Shown: positions 47,696-59,070 of the stretch, in pieces
How positions within the stretch are numbered: position 1 is the stretch's first letter
Layout of the letters: every line of letters starts with the position of its first letter
Assembly: GCF_033958435.1 (NCBI RefSeq)
Contig: NC_134138.1
Span: 194,297,298 to 194,361,297 of the forward strand
Direction: 5' to 3'
DNA from: Carettochelys insculpta
Lineage: Eukaryota > Chordata > Testudines > Carettochelyidae
DNA length: 64,000 nucleotides
Translations under genes and position numbers: made by a program
Notes under the pieces: generated by a model
Told to the model about the DNA's origin: nothing
What the model saw: the letters and a program-made list of their open reading frames with translations, nothing else
Database searches by the model: none

Positions 47696-47987
47696 CAGGT
47701 TGAACCTCTCTCTCTTGTTCTACAAATGCTGAACTCCAGCATGATTTTAGTTAGCTGGACATGGGTGTGGCCAAGCCTCCCATGGTCCCATGAAGTTTGT
47801 TTACAGCCACCAGTACTGGTTCTCAGTGTTCTGTGCTGTTATTTAGCTGTAATTGTCTCCTAACGGCCCATTAAGCAGTGGAAATGTTGGTAATATTTAG
47901 AAAATATTGACCTCTCATCCTCTGGTAAATGCTGTTGTCCAGCACCAGTTAGGTCCTGAGCACGCCAGATGAGAGAAGTTCAACTTG
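47696..47987. mobile_element. pogo/Tigger-like MITE, TA flanks (copy 2)
   Basis: Ends CAGGTTGAACCTCTC and GAAGTTCAACTTG are flanked by TA (47694-47695 and 47988-47989). It is related along its length to 18260-18588. Confidence 0.75.
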
Positions 47988-48532
47988 TAGTCTGTTATTA
48001 ATGTCTTAAAGTAGACTTCTCTAGCTATACGTGCATCCAGAGAGCCAGAAGCCTGAGACTGAGTTGTGCTCTAAAAAATCCTTCAGATTTGGTCAGGAAA
48101 GCAACCACCACAACTGAATACAGTGACTAGGTTTTAGGCAGTTGGTGAAAAATGACATTTCAATGCAGTTGTTTCCAGTAAGAGCTGAACAGCCTTTGTA
48201 TGGCTAATGTGGTGCTCATACACAGATTTTTTATGAAATTGCCATAGCACAGTCTGATTATATAAAACCAGTTTCAAATACCTGATGGAGACTATATAGG
48301 GAGGCGTCAGGCTCACCTCCAAGGGAAACCTGGAAAGAGTTTCTTGTTATGTTGGAATTCCTTCCCCCTTGGGAAGGCTAGGCGAGGCTATAACCTGGTG
48401 AGGATGCTAATTGCCTGCACTGAGAGAAATCTGAGTTCAATTCCCTGGCTCAGAATGGAAACTCCTACCTGCATCTGTTACAACTCTGGCCAGTGTCCTG
48501 CCCCACCCCGCCCCCAGCAAAATATGGTGAAG

Positions 48533-48735
48533 AAGAACATGATAGCTCAGTAGTTAGAGCATTGGTCTTGTAAACTGAGGGTTGTGAGCTCATTCCCTTG
48601 AGGGGGCCTTTCAAGGGTCTGGGGCAGGTAGGATTTAAAAAAAAATCTTCTCAGGGCTGGTGATAGGTCCTGCTGAGAGGGCAGAGGACTGGATTTGATG
48701 ACCTCTGAAGGTCCCTTCTGGCTCTATGAGATAGG
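48533..48735 (+). mobile_element. tRNA-Thr-derived SINE with CR1-like 3' tail
   Basis: The first 70 bases match a threonine tRNA with anticodon TGT: ATAGCTCAGTAGTTAGAGCA, then GGTCTTGTAAACTGAGGG and a B-box-like GTGAGCTCATTCCC. After an A-run, the 3' part GATGACCTCTGAAGGTCCC and CTATGAGA resemble the CR1 3' end (GGCCTCTCAAGGTCCC at 37898). It is therefore probably copied by CR1 machinery. Mismatches in the stems and the fused tail argue against a working tRNA gene. Confidence 0.75.
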
Positions 48736-49820
48736 TATGCCTTGGGTGTTTACATGCATTGTAGGAACATATGGAAACAAAGCTGAACTTCTGCTCTTCA
48801 TTTTTCTAGATCACTAATCACCATCAAGTCTTACAAGGTATATAAGACTAATACTCAATATTAATTAATTTCCTCTACCCAACCCCTTTTCTTCATGTGG
48901 AGTGAGAAAAATATCCCTCACAAGGGTGCTAATATAAACGTGCTACAGGTATTTAAGCCATTGTATACTATATACTTTCTAAAACAAGGTTTATAAATAT
49001 TCAGAACCACTCTCTATTTGAAGAGTGTGCCTTAAGTGTACACTGAAGAAATGGAAATAGATCTAAAAAAAACAGGAGTACTTTAAAGAGGAAAAAAAAC
49101 CCACATTGTTTAGTGTTGAAATCCAGTGTACATTAAAGAGAATTTTCTGAGCAGACACATAAAAGAAAACTAATTTTTGATTTGCTGCTGGGGTACTGTT
49201 GCTTATTTTGCTGCCTCAATTAAAAGTTGTACTATTGACTTTCAGAGGTCCCTCCTGTGCCATGAGACCTGAGATATCTGACATTGTGTAAATATTTTCT
49301 GTAAATTCATTTCACTAACAATGGATTTAACAGCTTGAATTTAACATTTTTCCATTTAGCAGAGGTGCTGGGTTCCTTGCTCCAGTGCTGTCATATTTAA
49401 ATGAAATCAGCGTGCCCCTCCTCTATATTGTTAAAATGTTATTAAGTCTGATTAAGATTACTAGGATGATACTACAAACACTTGAAGTCCACAGCGTACT
49501 ACAGCCCTTTGCATGCATGGCTTAGTCAATAATGCACATATGGTCTCCTATACTACCTATTTTTAGAGCACTATCTTTGATTTTTTTTTTCCTGGTAGGA
49601 TGTTTTCCCTTTAATCTGTGAGGTTCAATGTGTAGTCAACAGCCTGTATTGACACTTCACTCTCACTAATTATGTGTGTGTGCGCATGCTAAGATTCCAC
49701 TTCTGCTTGGTTTGTTGAACAAAGTGAAGGGGTTACTCTACTTCACAGACCTTTTCTCTTGCCATCCTCCTTCCTATTTCTGTTCATTTACTAATGGCTG
49801 CATGTACCTCACTCCTCAAG
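48736..49820. other. Intergenic, no gene recognised
   Basis: AT-rich; no repeat family identified. Confidence 0.5.
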
Positions 49821-49912
49821 GATCTGAAGAAGTGGGTCTGACCCATGAAAGCTCATCACCTAATAAATTATTTTGTTAGGCTTTAAAATGCTACATGACT
49901 TCTGTTTTGTCT
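49821..49912 (-). mobile_element. Tortoise pol III-type SINE, minus strand
   Basis: Tail GATCTGAAGAAGTGGGTCTG, then ATGAAAGCTCATCACCTAAT and TTGTTAGGCTTTAAAATGC on the plus strand, i.e. an antisense copy without its head. Confidence 0.82.
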
Positions 49913-52900
49913 CATTTAGGCTGCTTCTCTTAGCTTCCCGTATCTTTTTGTCATGTTGATTCTCCATTTAATTTTAAATTAGACCATAAAAAATCTGCTC
50001 TCTTCCTGCCTGCCTCCCCATCTTGCTTTTCGCCAGTTGCTATTATATTAGTGAATTCATTGAACAAGGGGCTGGGCCTGCCAGCCTCCATTTTTGTGAT
50101 TCTACTGCCATAGTAGCATAAGATACCTCATTGAGTGTCCCAGTTGTATGAAAGTTACAAATAAAAATTGCATTATGTTGTTTCTATGCCAGATGGTATA
50201 GTGGTGATACAAGTTAATGTAGTGCTGTGAAATGCAACATAATGTGATGCTTATTAATGTCAGAACAAGAGTTTAAAATGCACGTTTTTGTGCCTTATTT
50301 TCCTGCTTTCAAGCATCTTACAGTAGTGAAAGGGTAGACTAAAATGTCCTTGAGTAGTCAAAGTTAGCCATATTTCAATCAAGAGGCCTGCTGAAGTCAA
50401 ACCGTTGACCTCAATATAGGTGTCAAGTCCTTAAAGTTCACTGTGGGGACTAAAGTTCAGGAACCAGACCTGCAGATCCTAGTGAGAAATTGCTGCAGTG
50501 AGACTGATAACTGAATGCATGTGAGTGAACTACAGGAAAGGGGCATATTTTGAAACCTTCAGCTTTTGCTCAGAGTTGTCAACCTGGGGTTCATTTTTAG
50601 GTACATAAAAATGGCCTGATGCCTAGAGGAGCTGAACACCCACAAATACCGCTGAAGTCAGTTGGACCTGCAGATAGTCTGCTTCTTTGTATATTAAGCA
50701 TCTAAATAATAGCCTAGTTATGAATTTAGGACAGCATTCAGATTGCAGAAATGTGGCATTTGTCTGCAGAATTCAGCCATTTGTATATATTTTCTAGCAT
50801 ATAGTTCTTATATAATTTCAGAATATAGTTCTTCTGAGAAAAATGCTCATGTGTTAAAAGTGCTTGTGGATCCTCTAGCACTGTGTTTTCCACAAGGTCA
50901 CTTGCTCAGAGAAATGATGGATATCTGTCCAGCTAGCTTCCAGGAACAATTTTTCACAGGTCTCATTTGATTGGTTATGCATTTTATTAGATAAATAAAA
51001 TCAGTGTAAAAGGACATGAAACTGAAATATGTCTCCACAAAACTGTTGACTCTTAAAACCTATGTTACTTTTTGATACCATGACTGAAAAGCACATTTTC
51101 GCATTGATCTGGCTTCAACATATCAGAGCTCAATTCCATGTTCGTAGAAAAGAAGAGTTATCACCCTTGCAGTTACCTAATGGGATCAGCACAGCCATGA
51201 CTTAGTGCAGTGAGTCCACAAGACAAGTAATGTTAGTACATGACAGGATACTGGATATTGACAGATCATCGTAATTGCCATGATACATGAATAAGGCCAG
51301 AGGGACAAGTGGTAACTTCACAATGAGGTGCCTTATAGTTTGAGAGTTTACTTAGGTATATAAGGACTTAATACAGTGTCCTAACTGGTTTTGTGGATGC
51401 AGGCCCCTCTTCCCTTGATTTCAGTGGAGGTTAGGAGTCCGAATACCTATGAGGATCTGGGCCTCAGAGAACTCTTCTTTCAAAAGTGCTTGATGAGAGA
51501 AGACTGAATATATAGCGGGAGGAGTAGAGCCTGAATGTTGCACTGGTGGCTAGCTGTCCATCAAGAATCAGGACCTGCAGAAGAGCCAGTTCCAGCCAAC
51601 CTAACCTGTGCACCTGGCTGGTAGTAGGCTCCTCTTTTATTATACCACCTGTGTGGTTGGAAGAATCAACAGAACTGATCTTAACCAGCAGTAGCAGTTG
51701 AATAGCTGCTCCAAATAACTTCTACCAGCTTGTTGGCTCATGCTCTAGCCTCAGACCAGCCTTTGCCTCAGTCCAGGTAACCCAAAACTGAACGACAATG
51801 TGGGGGTTATCTGTGAATATGTTAGGCCACAGAGATTGAAACTGCAGCCACAATTTTACAATGGCACAATCATACCGTCACTAATCCAACATAGGAATAC
51901 AACTGACGTTTCAGCTAGTATAGACCACACAGCTTTTCCATTTAGTTAAGTTAGTCAATTCATGAATCTAGTCTCAATATACCAGGGACAAGTGATTCAT
52001 ACTATGGGCACAGAAGCAAAATAGAAGATACACTGTGGCACCGCTTCAGTAAAGCTTGCTAAAGCACTACCCAAATGAATTTTAAGATCTCGATTGTCTT
52101 CCAGGTATGCTATACCTAGTGACAGAAAATACACCACCTCCCTTGCATGGTACCTTTTGAATAAAAAGGATATAGTCAGTGCAATAAAGCGAATAGAAGA
52201 GAGACATCACTGCTACAGTTAAGACAGGAAGCTATACAGCCAGGGAGAAGCTGCACAAACTGTACATTTAAACAAAGTGCCAAGAAGATCTCACAACAAA
52301 AAAAAAAAAAACTGAAACATTTTCAGTCCTTAAGGCCAAAGATTGATGTTGACAAGTGCTACTGAAAAAGCAAAACAGCTACCTTACCATAATCTGGGCA
52401 CCAGCAAGTAGATACATGCTGAGAATGGTTGAGGATGCTATTTGGAAATCTGCAGCAGCAGAATATCAGTGCTGCCAACAAGACATACCATTAGGACTTG
52501 CATGGACCAGCATCGTAGCTGGTGATGTTTTGATGTCTAGCTATGGAGGCAGCATGCCAGAAGCAGGGGCAGATCATGACCACAATCTCATCCATCTGCT
52601 AAAAACAATTAAATTGAATAAAAATTAAAATGACATTGTAATAATGCTGAAGTACGATCCATGGGGCAAAGGTTGATCTCCAAAATGCTACAGTGTGACC
52701 CTGAAAAGGTAAAAGTAATATAAGCAGATACCCACCCCTTGGTGGGATACCTGCCCTTTGAGGAGCTGAAGTGGGGAGCCCGACTAGGGCTGGGGATCCC
52801 TGACAGCAGTCCCACAGGAGCAGGGAGCCATGCCAGAACCAGGGATCACTGGCAGCAGGGAGCCTGGCCAGGGCCAGGGCTCACACAGGGAGCCATGCTG

Positions 52901-53370
52901 GTACTGGGGATTCCTGGAAGCAGCCCTGCAGCACAGAGAATCTTTCCCATTCACCACCCCCAGGCAGGCTGGGGGCAGAGAGCTGGTGACAGCCAAGGGG
53001 GGTGCCCCCCTGTGGCAAGTCTGGAGGCCTGACCTCTCCTGATCTGGCCTGTGCCCTCGTTTGGGACCACTGGGGTCCTGAGCATGTTTGACCAGGGAGG
53101 TGCAGCCTGTACAATCAGTTCAGAGACTAATGGACTTGTAAATTATGACAATATTTCTTCATAGCTATAACAATCAGATTCCAGGCACCCCAAGCAGAGA
53201 AGAAAGGGTTTGAACCCCAAAGAATAAGCAGTTCAACTGTTTATACACAATCTGCTATAATTTATGTAGACATATTCTCTCTGCCCTAATCTCTGCTGCG
53301 GCATATAACTCCATTTGACAGAATGGGAATAGGCAATCAGGGGCTGCCTCCCCAAGCAGATGAAAACTAG
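49913..53370. other. Intergenic; imperfect tandem repeats at 52750-53000
   Basis: No exon recognised. At 52770-52920 units with GGGAGCCATGC..GG...GGGATCCCTGG-like phrases recur about every 50 bases. Confidence 0.5.
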
Positions 53371-53756
53371 TGTAACAGGGTCAGGCAGGCAGACCCTGCT
53401 ATGGAGAGGGGGAAAAGAACCTCAGGCAGGCATCCTGAGCTAGGGAAGCAGCAACACAGGTGAAAGAACTGCAATCAATTAATGGGAACCAGCTGATCTG
53501 CCTGCCAGTGTGCTAGCAAGGGTTTGAAAAGAGATGGAGAAAAGACTAGACTGATAAGAAGTGCAGGTGAAGACAGCCAGGGAGAGAACAGTGGTTGGGC
53601 TCCCCTCCTGCAGCAAGGCTGATAGCCCTGGCTGTGACCAGGGAAGCGAAAGAGCCAGGCCAGCTGGCCAGAACACCAGAGATAGGGGCAGCATAAGCCC
53701 TCTAGCCAAAGGAAGAGGCATAAGACCCAAGTAGAACAAGGGGGCACCTTGTCACA
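53371..53756 (+). mobile_element. Probable solo LTR
   Basis: It begins TGTAACAGGG and ends CTTGTCACA, giving TG...CA ends with a short inverted repeat. CTAG precedes it (53367-53370), and CTAG also follows once the SINE unit at 53759-53918 and its duplicated target are mentally removed (53925-53928). Length and ends fit an LTR without internal genes. No polyadenylation signal is obvious, so the call is tentative. Confidence 0.5.
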
Positions 53757-53758
53757 CT

Positions 53759-53918
53759 GTCAGAGGGGTAGCTGAGTTAGTCTGTATCTTCAGCAACAGC
53801 AGGAAGTCCTGTGGCACCTTATAGACTAACAGATATTTTGGTGCATAAGCTTTCGTGGGCCTTTGCCCACTAAATATCTGTTAGTCTATAAAGTGCCACA
53901 GGACTTCTCGTTGTTCTC
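53759..53918. mobile_element. Inverted SINE unit with 8-bp direct repeats (unit 5)
   Basis: The plus arm (53759-53870) has head CAGAGGGGTAGCTGAGTTAG and body CTGTGGCACCTTATAGACTA. The minus arm (53871-53918) repeats only the body portion in reverse (TAAATATCTGTTAGTCTATA onward). There is almost no loop. GTCACACT lies at 53751-53758 and 53919-53926 outside both arms. Confidence 0.88.
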
Positions 53919-53926
53919 GTCACACT

Positions 53927-55856
53927 AGCTTCAAGCATCTAGCATTGTACAACTCAGGAAGAAACAAATAATGGGCCATAAAAGTTAATGGGAAGACATT
54001 GAAGCAACCGTGAACCAAAAAGAAAACTTCTGTGGGAGAAGGGATCTGCTAGGAAATGATTCAAAAGCAATAGGTAACAAATAAAAAATCTTTTCTTAGC
54101 ATCTTCCATGTATTTTGGAGAGTTTGTCTGTTTGATCAAGAACTCCTCCTAAAGGGTAAGAGCAAGCCCCCCCCCAAAAAATTTGGTATACAGCTTCTTG
54201 AAAGCAGCAAAAGGATTTGGTTGTGCCAGGAAAACAGGATGTGCATGAAATGAAATTGCTTATGATAAAGCCAAACAGAAAAAAAGAGAATCACCAAATC
54301 AAGCACTGGCCTCAAAATGGACGTAACTGATTGATGTTGAAAGAGACTGGACCAAAATGAGTCAGAGAAACAGGATGTACCTGTAATAGGATTGCTGAGA
54401 GAGGAACAAAAATGGAGAAATTTGCAGGCACGCTTTGATTTGTCACACCTAAATCAATTATTACACATTGAAAACTAGAAGAAAATGTTACTGGAAATCG
54501 AATTGACTATAGGCTTTTTTTTGTTAGAATGTAGTGAATGGTAAGAATTTATAGGGATGAAAAAATACTTGATGGAATTCCCATTTTAAAAAAATGTTAG
54601 ACATTCTTAAGAAATCCAAAATAAAAATTAACTCAGTAAAAACACTATTTTTGAAAAATAGAATCATTTGAATAAAGCATGTCCATTTTCCTTTCATTAA
54701 AAAAAAAAGAAAAAGAAAAAGAAAAAAAGGGAATACAGCCTTAATTGGGTTAAGGACCAAAGCAAAGCCAGGTAAATCTGCTAGTACAAAATAAAGTCTC
54801 TTTGCTTATTTTGTCAGTTGTAAAATAAACTTGCTGTCTCTATTTCATCCTAGAATATGATTTTTCTATCAAATAAACTTTATTTTTACCCCAGCCTGGT
54901 TTCTCCTGTGCAAACTGAGACATGTACGTGCCAAAGCAAACTAATCTGAGGGATAGTTCTTTGGCCTTTACAGATGACAAACCAGAGGAGAAAGAATGTT
55001 GGGTGGTTAAACACTTGATCTGAATGGATATGGGGGACTCAGGACTGGAAGGACTGCAGGACACTTGAACTGAAGGACTGCTGAAAGGAGTAGCTAAGAT
55101 GATAGAAACCGGGATGAGACCTTTATGTTTAGAGGCAAGCTACTGATATTGTTCAGAGCCATAGCAGTGTAATATTAAGACACCCAAAGTTATAAGGCAG
55201 GCAGTGAGAGAGAATCTCTGGCTGGTTTGGGTGAGCTACAGAAAGTCATACAAGCCTCTCAGATTTGTGCAAAGTCTTGCGCCAACTACTTCATGAGAAG
55301 ATGCAGTATGCACACGGACCCCGCATCAGGGGGGCTAGAACTTTTTTTTTAAGAATGGCAATACCACTGAGCACCACCACTCCCCTAGCTCCAGGCTGTG
55401 CCTCTTACCAACCACCCCCTTGAACTGGGACCAGGAGCAGGGCCAGCTACAGAAATGGGACCCCAGGCAAAACCTGCAACCTAGGTACATGAGGCAGCCA
55501 TCACATAAGGGGATTATAGTATTACAGTATTTCAGAATGAGATATCTGATGTGAACAAAGACGCAGCCATCCCATGTGATTCCAGCTAGATGGGGTTCGG
55601 AACATTACAACAAGAGACACAGCTGTAGCTCTCACATAAAATCACTATCAATGGAACAAAGCACACCGAGATTGTTGCAGGACATTCCTTTTCAGTGTTC
55701 ACATAGGAGAGTTCAATCATTGTGTGTGTGTGTGTATATATATTCATATTTATATTAAAGCACTGCTGCCAGCAGTCCCAAAATGCCTTCAGCTCATGTA
55801 TGCCACAGCAGAACCTCAGCATTACAAGCACCTAAGGAATGGAGGTTGTTGATAAC
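53927..55856. other. Intergenic; (TG)n-(TA)n microsatellite at 55722-55744
   Basis: No gene recognised. A-rich runs lie near 54690-54730. Confidence 0.5.
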
Positions 55857-55868
55857 TCTGAACACAAT

Positions 55869-56068
55869 AATAACAGCAAGGTAGCTGTGTCAGTCTGTAT
55901 GCCAACAAACCAAAGTGGCAGAAATGTAGCACTTTTACAAAATGATTTATTCAGTGATGAGCTTTCGCAGGACAGACCCACTTCACTGATCTGATGAAGT
56001 GGGTCTGTCCCATGAAAACTTATCACCAAATACGGTACATCTTTTGTTAGTCTTTAAAGTGCTACATT
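55869..56068. mobile_element. Inverted SINE unit with 12-bp direct repeats (unit 6)
   Basis: The plus arm (55872-55985) has head CAAGGTAGCTGTGTCAGTCT and body to CCCACTTCACTGATC. The minus arm (55990-56075) runs back to GTGCTACATTTC. Outside lie TCTGAACACAAT (55857-55868) and TCTGAACAGAAT (56069-56080), 11 of 12 identical, although the first bases of the right copy could be SINE sequence. Confidence 0.78.
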
Positions 56069-56080
56069 TCTGAACAGAAT

Positions 56081-58065
56081 GTTATGGTTGTTTTTCGATA
56101 AAAGTTTTTCTAGAAAAGTTTAGAACTGAACATCGACATTACACTTTTGTAACTTTATTATGCAGAAGAAAAATATGCCTCCCCCTACCACTTTTGACCA
56201 GTTTACGTTTCACAATCCTGTACGGTATTTGCTTTTTTGTTTCTGCTGACGCTTGATTGCATATTAAGTGACGATGCCCTATGTTGGTGGGAAAACACAC
56301 TTTATATCCATGGTGTTTGACTCTGAGGTTCCACTGTACAAGAAAGGGAATGGGGTCCCTAGAGGATATCTTATCAAGACTAACTGCTGAGCCTGGAGAA
56401 ATATGACTTTTCCTATGGAGCTGTTGTATAGTAAACTATACTGTCTTTGTAAGAGAAAAGCTATTGCACTAAGCACGTATATAAGAGAAATTAATTTAAA
56501 AAAGACAACTACTCAGAAACATGGTCACCCTTTTCAGTGTACTCAAAAGGAGCCGGACTCCACAGTCAGGTTCCTTTCCATATTAACCTGATCCTGCATA
56601 AGTAAACCTTATAGAATGTTAATGGCATACGGTAACTTTGCCTTTAAAAACACCTCAGCTTGGGACAAGAACAGGCAATTCAATCTGACAGAAATAAAAT
56701 AAAATAAAAAAACCACACAGAAAGACATCAACCAAGTCAGCTATATGGGCAGTTCACATCAGGGTTTAGAATCTAACAAACAATGCAAGATAAAGATGCA
56801 GAAATGCTCTCATCCACCATTCCATCTGAAGTGCCAGGAAATTCACCACTCGGAGGTGCCTCATCTGAGCAATTCTGAGGATTATCTTTTTCAGTAACTC
56901 GTTCCTTCTCCACAGTCTTCAGCTTGTCTCCCACTCCCAGAGCCACAGTGCAGCAGCTTCATGAGTCAGCCCTCTGCCTAGGTCGTGCTGTGACTCCCTG
57001 TCTCCGGAAAAAAGCAGTCCAGGAGCATCTCTCTGTTACTGTCTGGGGAAGTCTTTCAGAACTTCTCAATCAATACCATCTGGCAGTCTTCATACACAGT
57101 GCCCTGCTACATCACTTCTGCAGTGACTAATGTCATCTTCCTATTTACTGCCCTTAGCAATACTACTCTACAGTGGATGATAGGTGAATCCCAGGCAACC
57201 CACTACTTTGAGCTCTAATCCAGGGCCTTACAGCAAGCAGTTCGGGTGTGTGGCTATACCTACTTTGCTGCTCTCTCCTTGGCTTCCCAAAGCTTTTGAT
57301 TCTCCAGCCTTCCTTGTCAAACCCCAATCTTAGGCCTTCTAAGTAATGTTTTTTCTCAAGGGTACCTTCTTCCACCCCCATTCCTGCTTCCTTAGCCTGC
57401 AATCTTGCTTCTTGAAAGTTTTCTCTGTAGCCTAACATTATTGCCAGCCTAATGACTTTAGAGGAGTCTCTTGCATATGGGCTTCTTTTTAAGACTCTCT
57501 ACACAGCCTAAGTTTCCCTCTTTTGCCATTTAATTGGCTGATTGGGTCCACCTGGCCTAATTCAGCTCTGTCAGGGCGAGTCTGAGGAATACTATTTGGA
57601 TGCAAGGAAGCAGGTGGGCTAAGCCCACCTATTGCTAAGGCCCCACCCCCAGCCTAGTGGGAGGGGCTAGTAGACCCAGCACCCAATTGATTGCTTGGGG
57701 TAACTAATGAGAAAACAGGAGTGCCTATTGGAAGGCCAGGTGGGTGGGAGGGCATAGCCCGCCCACGACTAAAAGGCCCCTCTCAGGACAAGAGGGAGCC
57801 CACTAAAAATAAGTCATGGCCCCCACTTAATACGGGGGACAACGAAAGAAAAAACAGGGACGGGAGTGAGGGTCAAAGGTTCAAAATGAGGGAACTGGAG
57901 GGGGACACCAAGCAGAGAATTCAGGACAGCGCTCACTGGTCCTCAAGGCTGTCTAGGGAGCCAGTGCATGCAGCCCGGAGGAATTCTGCTCAGACATGTG
58001 AGATGAGGCAGGAGCGGAAAGAGACCCCGCAGTCTCAGAGCACCGCATCACCCACCATCCTCCTC
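56081..58065. other. Intergenic, no gene recognised
   Basis: A 127-codon frame at 57691-58074 is rich in charged residues but matches nothing I know; its lower part abuts the LINE fragment on minus. The segment 57570-57790 has repetitive GGTGGG/GCCCACC phrases and may be decayed retroelement sequence. Confidence 0.4.
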
Positions 58066-58330
58066 CTGGTATGAAAGATGCCAGCCTTAGTGAGAGCTCG
58101 AGGAGGTTGGTGAGGAGGTTCTGTGACATTGTGGAGCCACAGGTGGAGTGTGCATAAATGAAAAGGTGATGGGAAAAGTGTAGCCAGACCTCAGGAGGCG
58201 CCAGAATAGGGGATGCAACCTAGTGCACTTGAGATAGGTGTGTACCAGATTCTCCTGCATGCCGCCAAAGGTGAAGGCATCAGGGACGCCAGGGATGTGA
58301 AGGAGCTGTCAGCTGACATCCCTGATGGAC
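58066..58330 (-). pseudogene. LINE C-terminal fragment (Tx1/R2-like), minus strand
   Basis: On minus, the frame includes IPGVPDAFTFGG, then ENLVHTYLKCTRLHPLFWRL. This matches the pattern of a C-terminal zinc-knuckle region with an HxxxxC spacing seen in Tx1 or R2-type LINE proteins annotated in turtles. The first cysteines are replaced (TFGG instead of CxxC), so it is degenerate. Clade assignment is uncertain. Confidence 0.55.
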
Positions 58331-58797
58331 CATGGGACGAGGGAGGCGTAGCATGGGTAGGCCATCACCCCAGGAATGGAATTGGCATCAGGGGGACCAA
58401 GCCACCATTCTTCACTGGTCCCAGATTAAGGGCCGTAAGTGGTGGATAGTCTCACCACTGAGTCAGCAGGCATCCTACTGCAAAACACTGACTCTTAATG
58501 CAACAGCACAATCAAACTAATGTCTGTTTCCTCTGGGCTACTTCCTACCACCATCCATTGGCAGGGCTCCATCATCTGTGAGTCCTTATTCTTCCCTGGG
58601 TAAACACTGACCAATAGTTCTAACAGCTCCTTTCCAGGATTTATCTCCTCTAGGGGATCAGGACTTTATGGCTCAGTAACAGGGCTGGATTCCCACTGCA
58701 GACTAGAGACATCTGCCTCCTTCATTGGTTGTCTCCAAAAGGAGCTGAAGGGACCACTGCTTAAACTTCTTGACCTGCTCCCCTGCTTCCAGCATGG
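58331..58797. other. Spacer before the large Harbinger element
   Basis: The first part may be further decayed LINE sequence; no supported feature. Confidence 0.4.
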
Positions 58798-59070
58798 GGC
58801 CGTGTCTACACGTGGCACTTTCTCAGTAAGAAGATCCTCTTCTGGAAGAGTGCAGCTACATATGCACTGGCAGTCTTCTGGAAGAACAGGGCAGGAAGCG
58901 GCATGGACAGGGTCACACAGCCAGGGAGCCCTTCCTGGGCCGCAGGCTACACGGCCCCTTAAAGGGCCCCACCCAAACAGCCCCTCCCTGCCAACGCTGC
59001 CAAGGACAGCCACGTCTGTGCACAGCAAGCCAGACCCAGGTCCCTGTCCAGTGCCCACTGACCAGAAGGC

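Noticed and set aside
48533..48610. Functional tRNA-Thr gene
   Set aside because: Stem mismatches, missing proper 3' end and direct fusion to a CR1-like tail make it a SINE head.
57691..58074. 127-codon frame, candidate gag-like protein
   Set aside because: Charged but without a zinc knuckle or any family motif; lies in decayed repetitive sequence.
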